From Sinohyriopsis cumingii (Eukaryota > Mollusca > Bivalvia > Unionida > Unionidae): a stretch of DNA of 64,000 nucleotides. A program made the translations under genes and the position numbers. The stretch's first letter is position 1. Every line of letters starts with the position of its first letter. The notes under the pieces were generated by a model. That model was not told where the DNA came from, searched no databases, and saw only the letters and a list, made by a program, of their open reading frames with translations. The stretch is taken from contig CM068831.1 in NCBI GenBank assembly GCA_028554795.2, positions 63,392,982-63,456,981 of the forward strand, read 5' to 3'. Positions 55,041-64,000 of the stretch are shown piece after piece.

Positions 55041-57480
55041 GGTACTCAGTTTTAGCTCATTTGATTATAGACCAGGAGAGCATGTGTAATGGCCTGTTTA
55101 TTGTCCATCCATCTTTCAGTGCAAGATTGTTATCACAACTCCTCCTAAAATACTTGGAGGATTGCTATGATACATTATTCACATTCATCTCAGGGTCTAG
55201 TTGTAAACAAAAATGGTACTGCTCAGACATACACTTTGGTAGCCATCTTGGGATTCTTATTGCCACTCCTCCTGAATAAATGGTCATAGCAGTGGGGTTT
55301 TCACTCAAAACTTCTTGCAATGTCTAGAGTTTTTCCTAAAGGAAAAAATTGCTGATCTCACATCCAGTAACATGTGGTGTTCAGTGATGACTTTTATGAT
55401 GTCGGTTGGTCCTAGCGGAACATGGTACTGATCTTATATCCAATATGACTGCCATGTCAGCCATCTTGGAAATTTGTTTATTGTTACTTCTTCTGAACAG
55501 AAAGTCATATTGGCATGGAGTTCTTATCAGAAGACTTTCTATGATATCTTGTAGGTCCTAAATGAAAATGTTGCAAGTCTGACACCCATTATGGTAACCA
55601 CAACAACAATTCTTGTCTTTCCTGCTACTGCTGAATGGAAAATCATGTCAACATGTGGTTTACGTTGGAAGACTACTTCTTGTGTCTAGATAATTTTGAA
55701 CAAAAATTGTGATGATCTGGTATAAATGGCCATCTTGAAAATCTTGTGGTTGCTTCTAGAATTAAAGTCATATCAACATTGGGTTTTATCAGAAGACTTA
55801 TTATGATATCTAGTTGTTATACTAAGTGAAACTTGGTCAGATCTAACATCCAGTATAGCCACCATTACAGCCTGCTTTAAAATCTCGATGTTTTTTCTCC
55901 TAAGTCGGGGGGGAGGGGGCCGAGTGGTCTAATGCACTCACTGTTACAGGTCACTCCCATCTCACCTCTGTCTGCGTTGGTTCGAGTCTCGGGTTAGGCT
56001 AATGTGGATATGTGATAAAGCTTGCCAGTATCTTCTTGTGGGTTGGTGTTCTTTTCAGGGTTTTCCCAGGTTCTTCCTCTACCATTTATATTGGCTGCCA
56101 TATATAGCCTATATTGTGTGGAAAAATGGCGTTAAACCCTACAACATCATCATCATCATCATCCTAAATCAAAAGTCATGTTGACATGGCATTTTCCCAG
56201 AAGAGTGATTATGATGCCAAGTTGGTTCTGAATGAAATGTTTGCTGATCTGACTTCAGTACGGTTGCAGAGATACTGCCAGCCATGGGATCACTGGTTTT
56301 TTGCAACAACAATCACTAGTCATGCAAGTTCTCAAAACCAAATGGCTGAAGGTCATGCAAATTATTTGCAGTTCCCTCAACATTGTTTGTCAAAGTAAGT
56401 CTTGGTCATCCATTTTGCAGGTGATCTCTGTCAAGCTATACTAGGTAGATTTAATGTTTGAATAGAAGCATCTGTATGTTTGAGATCTTCATTTTTTTGC
56501 AGAAACTATCCAGGGGTTCCGATTTAATTTTCTCCTGGAGGATTATAACAAACTGATCATTTAGATTAGCCATAACAGAAATTTATAGAGCATAATATCT
56601 TTAATGTAGCAAGTGTATGAATCTCAGAATGGAAGATAAATGATTTCTTTCTGGTAAGATAATCTTCTACAGTTGATACTACAGTAAGTAGATCTGACGC
56701 GAACTGAAGATGTCGCACAAACTGATGATACAGAAATGGTCGGCACCTCAGCACATGTATCAGGAACGGAGGATGAGAAAAAGAGAAAATAAGGAACCAA
56801 AATTCTATGACAAGTGGTTGAGTCCCTACAGCTGATTTAGGCAAAAATCAAAGGGAGGGATGTTTGGTTGTACAAATTTTTTAACATCAACTTTGACATG
56901 GCATATGGATATGGAATTATTATTTTTTTATATAAAAATCAGAAACAGTGAATAAACTGACAACTATTCAGATACAAGGGAGTAATATAAACAATTTCCT
57001 ATTTTTTGAGGCTTTGAAGAAGTGGAAGATAAGAAACGGAAGTGTATTTACCAGCACAGCAAACAAAATGAGTTACACTGATCATACCTTATATGTTTGT
57101 TGTCAAAGAAGTGCTATAGTTACTGTTTGTTTTAAATTAGGTGTGCATATACCTTATCATAACATTTTCACCCATCACCTATAATTGGGCATTGTCCCCA
57201 CCCCCACCCCACCCCCCCGACATTACGTGTGGGGGACCTCCTCTTAGGAAACTTCCCGGCAGCATCTCTGCAGTTGCCACAACAAACACACTGAAAATCT
57301 TGTCATTAATTCTCCATAATGGATAGTTGTATCAACATGGGGTTTTCACCACAAGCCTTCTAACAGTGTCCAGTTTCTGTTCCTTTAATGATGTCCAGTT
57401 TGTTCCAAAGAAAAATGGTACCAATCTTAACATCCAGTATGGCTGTCACAGTGGCTAATTTGAAAATCTTATCTGTCAAG
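55041..57480 (+). repeat. Diverged tandem array B, unit about 170-200 bp, interrupted
   Basis: Repeated phrases: TGGTACxGATCTxAxATCCAG, TATGGCxGCCATxxxAGCCAT, CTTGGAAATxTTxTTTATTG, CTxCTxCTGAAxxxAAAGTCAT and CAGAAGACTTxxTATGATxTC. Visible units near 55060-55300, 55300-55480, 55480-55640, 55640-55780, 55780-55900, 56165-56280 and 57300-57480. A family-1 SINE is inserted at 55907. 56400-57180 is non-repetitive, with no gene. Confidence 0.65.
55907..56160 (+). repeat. tRNA-derived SINE, family 1, with (CAT)n tail
   Basis: GGGGGCCGAGTGGTCTAATG, B-box GGTTCGAGTCTCGG, TTCTTCCTCTACCATTTATA and AAATGGCGTTAAACCCTACA then (CAT)n. Imperfect target duplication TCCTAAGTC / TCCTAAATC on the two sides. Confidence 0.88.
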
Positions 57481-60234
57481 AATATAAAAGATGGTTTCAA
57501 TTCAAAGCAGTTTGAAAAAAGAAATTATGTTATCTTCATTGCCTATAAATTTGTTTTGGCCAGTTGAGCATCAGTCCCTTTAAGGGATTCTTGTTTATTT
57601 CCTCATTATCATATACGGTACCCTATTTCAGATAAATTCATGACAATTGTTGATGCATCTCAAGGAGAGTCCTTACCAATATTGTTAGGCCACTTTGACT
57701 TAATTTTCATGCTTGTGTTATTTGTATATCTGTAGTTATTTACTCATCACATTCTCAATATTTATACTATTTTTTGCAAGTGAGTTAGTTTGACCATAGC
57801 AAAACCAGGTTGCATAAGAGTTGTTAACTTAGATTTGCAAGTGTTAAGTTGTTCAAATCCACACCAGGACCAGCCTGAATCTTTATGGTACAAGTCTTTG
57901 CAAGGCTCTCAACTCCCATTTCCTTTACATCAGTCCTTTATACTGGCCAGTACATGTATAATGTTGACAGTTCCAAATTAACTCCTTTTAACAAGGGGAT
58001 TCACATTTATATGATGATAAAACACTTTGTCTTTGATAAAATTGGGTTAGAGAGAAGCTTGCAAACATCAGACATTAAAGTTCCTTATTTAAATTTGTTG
58101 CAGCAGCATAGAGGTAAAATCTTTGTGGGACAGAAAGTATATCTTTTTTATGTGACATGTAGCAGGCTAATGCATGTCGTAAAATTTGGGTGTGTGTGAT
58201 AGATTGCAATAAAACTTGAGAAAATAGCACAGTTGTCAACTGAAATTGCTCATATCAATGAATCGCTGCTCTTGCAGTTTTTATAAAGGTTAATATTCTT
58301 TTCTGACTAGCAGCAGTTAATGAATTGTATTACAGAATTTTGTAAATGGATCTAGTCTCTCAGTATTTCAAATGGATCACTATCTAACTTTGCAAAAAAA
58401 TAGTTTAATCAGCTGAAGATATGAATATCAACAAATCGTTTTGCTCCTGCCATTAATGCTCTGTTTGTTTTGCATGTGTAGTTAATGTATGAAGAATCCT
58501 GCCAACACAGCTGATCTCAAAGTGCTAGCTCATGTGGCTCTTAGGTAAGGTGAGCTTATGGTGTGTTTCTTGATCTGTTGTGTGTTATCCCATTTTATTG
58601 TCCATCATCAGTTCAACAATTGCTGTTTCAAACCTTTTCTCAAAATCCACATGGTCAATTTGCACATGATTTTACAGGGAGCATTTCTGGCATGATGGCT
58701 TTTCAAATATTAAGTGGATGATGAGGCCCAAAAAGAAATATGGTTGGTTCAGGTTACCTGACTGACCCTAGTGTTAGCCTAGAGCATGGAATTGTCTTTG
58801 GGGATGGAGCAGATTACGAACCATGTCACTTTGTGTTAATTTGTAAAATGGAAGTGAGTGTTTTCAATAGTCTTTATCATTTTTATTAACAAATATGAGT
58901 ACCTGTACAGCAACAGCTGTCTCAGATGAATTCTCAATATAAAAAATAACAAGGCAAATGACAAATAATTATTCATGACTGCGATTAAAATAACTTGCAT
59001 ACAGTATCATTTTGTATTGATTCTCTACCTCTTCAGTCTCTTGTATCAATTTTTATGTTTATCATTGCAGCAAAAGTATTGATGCATTGATATATCAATG
59101 AATTATTTAATAGTAGTGTAGCCAGTTTCATCAAACTTGAAGTTTGTACTGATAAAGAGAATTTGGTTGTGTCATTTTATAGCAGACACAGATACAGCTC
59201 CAATCGTGTTGGACATGGACAGTTAAAGTACCCATTTTGCACTGAATGGATATCAGCACATTTAATATTGGGCCTGAGCAAGAAGGTGAAGGGAAAAATA
59301 AGTCAGTAATAACAATAATAATAATTTAATGGCATGTCTCAAAAGAAGAGGGGTTTTACTTACCATCCACATGCAAAGGTCAATTGAAATGAATTAATTA
59401 CTTACTAGCAAGCAGCCTAATTGTGCGATCAAAATGCTGATGCGCCAATACAAATCGTGCCAAGCACCATTGGTCATCACCACCAGCAGTGTCTGGGGAA
59501 AAAAGGCAGAGAACAACTTGTTGGTCTACATAAAAGATACATTCCAAATATGTTTCACATGTATAATCAAATTCTTGACTCATCATTTAATAACTAATAT
59601 TATGCAAAGTTTCTATGTTGATTTAAGCCCTGTATACTTTTGAAAGATTTGAAAGCTACACTACCATTGTTTGTCACAGCGAAATATGATACACTGAATT
59701 CTCATTGGTGGTTATTGTTTGTTCTGGTCCAGGGTAAACAATAATCACCAATTAGAACTTAATGTAGCTTATTACCTACACAACAAACAGGAATTATTGG
59801 CAAAGCAACACAGATCTTTGCACACTTTGCACAAAAGTGGTCATAAATTTAATTGATCTGTAACATACTTAAACAGAGATGCTGCCAGGGTGCATGAATC
59901 ATGAAACTTTGTATGAATTTGTGCACTTGAGGAACAGTGATACATGAGAACTCAAGTAAATTAGTTGAAGGTCTTGTATATGAAAATGTACTGGTGCAGT
60001 ATACAATTTTTGTTTATCACACCAGTAGATGTATCTTAGCGCTTGTTGCAACATCTGTTTTTCAGGTAGGCACATGTTTACACACCCGAGTTTTTCAGCT
60101 TGACATAATTAGTTGTTAAATTAAATTTGATTGACACATTGTGCCCTGGAACAAACATTATGTTGCAGTTTGAAATTTGCATTAAGGAAGTATTACAAAT
60201 GCATATTTAAAATTCGGGTTACCTAGAAAACCCA
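57481..60234. other. Non-coding DNA with a palindrome at 59701-59755
   Basis: CTCATTGGTGGTTATTGTTT (59701) and GTAAACAATAATCACCAATT form a near-perfect ~20-bp stem around a ~13-bp loop, a foldback candidate. One array-A unit lies at 57630-57790. No gene seen. Confidence 0.55.
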
Positions 60235-61185
60235 AAATGGCTGATTCCTATCATGGTTCATCAGATGATTTTGTTCAGCAACTACTGGCTGATGATAGTG
60301 ATGATGACTAATGTTTTTAAGTTATGAACTATATCAGATTATTGGAGCTGGAAAAGTGTTAATGGAGATACCAGTGAGTGATTTTAAGCCCGAAAATGGT
60401 ATTGAATATGATTCCGATGTATATGCTGGATGGAGAAAAATAGGTGGCATGGCAGTCAATCCACCTTTCTGGGGTATTTCAAAATTAAATTTAGAAAATG
60501 CAGAATACCAAGACTAATTAAAATAGTCAATTTAAAAGTAGAATGCAATTTTTGTTTCTTTTCTCAAAACAAATTTTAGCCCAGCAGAATCATGTCCTCC
60601 AGAACTATATATCCCTATTAGGGTTAAGATAAACTGAATAAATAAGAATGAAAAAGTGAAATGAAGAAATAAAGATAATATTTGCTCAAAATACCTCTGT
60701 CTGAACAAGCAGACTATAACATTGATGGACTTGCAACCCTAATACAGCCTCATGGAACAGATAGGAAATCTGGCATAGTAGTCAGTAAGGTACTGATTCA
60801 AGAAAGTGAAACTTTGACAATGCTTAATGTTAGTGAAAAAATCATATTCTTGAGCAAAAGTATCCAAAAGATAATACCTGTGAACCCTGGAAAATTGTGC
60901 AAACCAACTGTAAAGAACAGTTTCACAACTTATTCAAGTGGACTAGGATGGCTATGTATATTCCCCTTGAGATTGAAGCATGGAACAATATTCATACACA
61001 GATTAGGAACAGAGCATGCTCAAAATCAACAGATTATTATTTATATAACAAAAGGATACACAAGAGATGGAGTGGAGATTTTCCGGTTTTACGCTGAAAT
61101 CCAATTTTTTAAAACAGACCAATTTTCCTCTTTTTTTAAAAGCAAAATTCATTGTTTCGGTTGTTCATTATGCAGTTTTGAGTAA
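60235..61185 (+). pseudogene. Unrecognised coding-like remnant
   Basis: Begins MADSYHGSSDDFVQQLLADD at 60251, an acidic N-terminus that soon stops. A second frame, 60311-60517, contains PVSDFKPENGIEYDSDVYAG. A third, 60682-61185, has TLIQPHGTDRKSGIVVSKVL, overlapped in another frame by FHNLFKWTRMAMYIPLEIEA. No family recognised. The acidic start and broken frames suggest an old transposon gene; it may belong with the next feature. Confidence 0.3.
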
Positions 61186-61247
61186 TGTCTTGCACACTCA
61201 GATATTTTCATGGCTTCTACTGGGTTGAAATTTGTTGAAAGAGGAAA

Positions 61248-61732
61248 ATGTATGCATATAACTTTGACCAATCAGTAAAAAAGAATCCATTCAGATGGAG
61301 CTTGCTAGAAGAAAAAGATCACAATAACGAGTTGTTTTTTAAAATATATTCAGAAATTGGAGGAACCTGGATTTACCTGTGCATGAGCTGCAAAGACAAA
61401 ATAAATTCTGGATCAGCTGGCAAAATAGTGCTCCTTAACCATGCTAAAATGAAATAGCACAGACACGGAATATCAGGTTTAAATGTGCAGAAGCTTCCAG
61501 AGGTTTTTCAGTGACTTTCATCCTTGAAAATGGCAGTGACTGCTTCAAGCCAAAAGAAAATGCTTCCAGTCAGCCGACCATCCCTATTTTTCATTGCTGA
61601 CCCTAGCACCTTTTACACCCTGGGTAAAACAAAAAATTCACCCAAAAAACAACAAAAAAAATCCCCAGATATGTGCATCTAATTGAGCTGGTTTAGCCCA
61701 GTACTTGAAGAGCTTAGTACATGATATATATA

Positions 61733-61774
<42 letters not shown>

Positions 61775-62162
61775 ATGTTTTAAGAACACAACCCTACCTA
61801 CCCTAATTTTAAAACCAATGCAATAAATAGGAAACACATTTTTTGTACATCACAGCAAGCACCCCAGGCCCTGTATGGGACTGGCTCCTAATACTCCAGT
61901 AGTGTCAAGCACAAATAATATTTCATCAGAAGAGGCCTTAACAGCAAAATTCAATAACAGTCACCATCAAAAATCACATCAAGAAGCTTTGATCTGTTGC
62001 TTCATTGCAGAATATGGCTTACCTCTGTGCATTGGCCCAAAATTTATAAGTCTAGCCCAAGAACTTGCAAGGGACCCCAAAGCACTTTTAGAACTGTCCT
62101 TAGATTGGAAAACAGTTTCATACAATCTGAAAGAAGGATTATTAACAGTTCTTCACAAGTGA
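61248..62162 (+). pseudogene. Possible hAT-like transposase N-terminal remnant
   Basis: Two pieces. 61248-61457 (FRWSLLEEKDHNNELFFKIY, then IYLCMSCKD and LLNHAKMK) resembles a decayed BED/TTF-type zinc finger (C..C ... L..H..). 61875-62162 (EALICCFIAEYGLPLCIGPK then FISLAQELARDPKAL) resembles the helical segment after the finger in hAT proteins. They are separated by stops and an AT/GT microsatellite. Assignment is tentative. Confidence 0.35.
61721..61773. repeat. (TG)n(TA)n microsatellite
   Basis: A run of TATATATG, (TG)7 and (TA)~13. Confidence 0.95.
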
Positions 62163-62206
62163 CTTGCCAAAATAATGGAAGGGTATCAGAGTTAATAAAG
62201 GATAAT

Positions 62207-62341
62207 CAGGCCCGGCCCCAGGGCAAGGCGAACGAGGCAACCACCTTGTGCCCCGTGCTTCTCCGCAATGCAGTCTTTTTGCTTGGGACCCCACGCTTAT
62301 CGCTTGATATATTAATTTAGCACATCCTAGGGCTGGGCCTG
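62207..62341. mobile_element. hAT-type MITE, 135 bp, with perfect 8-bp target duplication
   Basis: CAGGCCCGGCCCCAGG at 62207 and, read inward from 62341, CAGGCCCAGCCCTAGG. The 8-bp direct repeat AGGATAAT flanks it exactly (62199-62206 and 62342-62349). GC-rich core unlike its surroundings. No coding capacity. The perfect duplication suggests a fairly recent insertion. Confidence 0.93.
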
Positions 62342-62349
62342 AGGATAAT

Positions 62350-63392
62350 AATAGTTCATAATCTTTTCTTGCATATTTTGATGATTTTCAAAGTGTTGTG
62401 CATGTTTTTGGTTACTAGTGAAATTCCGCACATTACACATGGCCAGGAGGTGAATGGAAAATGTTCAGATTATTTTGGGGGGGAGGCTGTTTCCATCACT
62501 GGATTCATCTTTTAAAGATTTTGATTTCAGTGGAGCTCTAACAGGGTGGAGCAGGAAGAAAAATGGATATTGAAGTGTTAGGTAAAAATTGAGCTATGGC
62601 CGTTTCCCCCTGCCCCCTCCTTTTTGTGCTATGCCCTTATTTTGGTGACAGAGGGAAGCTCTCCCCTTTAGGTAAAATTTTCCTATATGGGTAACAAATT
62701 TGGAATGTCTCTTTATTGCAGAGATATTTAATTATTGACTGAATGCGCCAATGGCATATATTAATTTAGCACAGAATCAGAAAGGGAGCAGATTTTAAAC
62801 TGCAAAAGTTTGTAATCTTGCATAAATTTTTAATTTTGTTTTATAGAATGGGAGTGGGTGTTGTCACTAGTTTTACTTCTTCGCTAAGAAAAACAATTAC
62901 CTGTGGCCACGGCAGGTTTTTGCATCAGCTGGAAGTACAATGTGTTCGACTATTTTGGTATTCATCCCCACTCCCATGCCCGGACCTGTTCTAGATGAGA
63001 TTTTCTTTGCACAAGGAAACTGCATAATTTCTTCTGTTTTGAGGATAACATTATATTGTTTTCCAAACTTAAGTGTGACCTGAAATTGGTACTAAGATGT
63101 TTTAAATGCATTCATGCAGTGCAAAACAAAGGGCATGGTGGCTAGTGATTCCTGCATCTGATCATATGGAGCCTGCCTTTAATGGCTTAAAACGTTTAAT
63201 GAAACTGACAAATTACAGGAAGTCTGATTGAAACTATTTTTTTTATCTTGTCATCAATGAGAATGGTATATAAATAGATACTGAGTATATGTCTGTAATA
63301 TGCATACTGGAAATGCAACCAGTATGTCCGCACAGAAAAGGTCACCACCTACCAGTGACAAACATTCTAAAGATGGCAGGAGCATCAAATTC

Positions 63393-63396
<4 letters not shown>
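62350..63396. other. Non-coding DNA, no gene seen
   Basis: No recognised coding motif; short G- and C-runs near 62478 and 62608. Confidence 0.5.

Positions 63397-63455
<59 letters not shown>
63397..63455. repeat. (TA)n microsatellite
   Basis: About 29 uninterrupted TA dinucleotides. Confidence 0.97.
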
Positions 63456-63459
<4 letters not shown>

Positions 63460-64000
63460 ATTGTATCGTAGACTGTGTATCATGAATTGTATTGATATAT
63501 GCCATAGGTTTATCATTTCACCTCAAATTCTACTAGTGGTTGTTCTAAAATGCTGATCTGCTGACTTGTTTTCATTCATTTGCAAATTTGCATGATAAAA
63601 TCTGATGGTCTATACTATTTTTGCATTGTTTGTAAAGGGAAGTAATACATTATTAACACAATAACAAAATTCTAAGACCCATTTCAGCAGAGCTATTCTG
63701 GAACACATGGACCAATCTGCAACTGTTTAATGAAGATAGACAATATAACCACTTAGGAAGCCATTTGTATTATATGCCTGCTTTAAGATGGGTACATTAT
63801 GTTTTTACAATGTCCATCAGTGCTTTAACATTTGCTTGTCTGGCCCATAATATAGAGAGATTTTCTTGAAACTTCGCTGAGTTGTATCTGCTAAATAGAT
63901 GGGTCACATACAGAAATCATGCCCACTGCCTCAGTGTCAAATTCATGACTAAAGTAATTATCTGGCTTGTGTCATTGTCCATATTATAATGTCTGAACTA
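63456..64000. other. Non-coding DNA, no gene seen
   Basis: AT-rich, no motif-bearing frame to the window end. Confidence 0.5.

Noticed and set aside
1-64000. CRISPR arrays, bacterial operons, riboswitches, rRNA
   Set aside because: None seen; the tandem repeats have no spacer logic and the window is eukaryotic in character.

Overview
The window looks like eukaryotic, marine-invertebrate nuclear DNA, most likely from a mollusc. It is AT-rich, has long non-coding stretches and microsatellites, recurrent ACATGTAC-type motifs and GGGAGATAAC-type motifs, several tRNA-derived SINE families, and decayed LINE, DIRS, hAT, Tc1/mariner, pogo, piggyBac and Crypton-like elements. I found no intact host gene. 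Mollusc is an inference from repeat flavour, not a proof.

The main content is two decayed, non-adjacent pieces of one kind of endogenous DNA virus-like element of the Polinton / Polinton-like virus / adintovirus sphere (double-jelly-roll capsid). Copy A (1-8889, continuing off the left edge) carries the virion module, all on the minus strand. Reading inward from its right end it has a ~370-codon associated gene, a small Gly/Ala-rich virion protein, the major capsid protein, an Ala-rich basic pVI/pX-like protein, an adenain-type cysteine protease, a fibre with a phage-tail-fibre-like motif, a coiled-coil/hydrophobic protein, a penton-like protein and three tandem small paralogues. Copy B (about 23.9-29.655 kb) carries the replication and packaging module. 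It has a DNA polymerase B - SF1 helicase - HNH endonuclease fusion, an A32/FtsK-like packaging ATPase, and on the opposite strand a Cys-rich protein, an HNH/NUMOD-like gene split by a SINE, a zinc-ribbon ORF and a possible integrase C-terminal fragment.

Both copies end on the right in the same ~165-bp terminal repeat finishing ...CCCTCTCTGCTGCT. They are therefore opposite halves of the same element family inserted twice, and together they imply an element of roughly 14-15 kb with most genes in one direction. Only the penton, the protease and a few small ORFs are still open. The other genes carry frameshifts (often at homopolymers) and stop codons.

Between and after these pieces: 8.9-13.7 kb host DNA, a foldback and a LINE 3' half; 13.75-15.5 kb a DIRS-like remnant; 17.0-18.7 kb a 1.7-kb foldback; 18.8-23.2 kb an L1/Tx1-like LINE split by a hAT element; 30.9-34.06 kb a Tc1/mariner-type element with a nested piggyBac-type MITE; 36.1-37.8 kb a pogo element; 42.4-43.2 kb a Crypton-like remnant; 49.5-50.3 kb a piggyBac-type MITE; 54-57.5 kb diverged tandem arrays; 60.2-62.3 kb transposase-like remnants and a hAT MITE with a perfect target duplication. 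The rest is non-coding DNA in which I see no gene.
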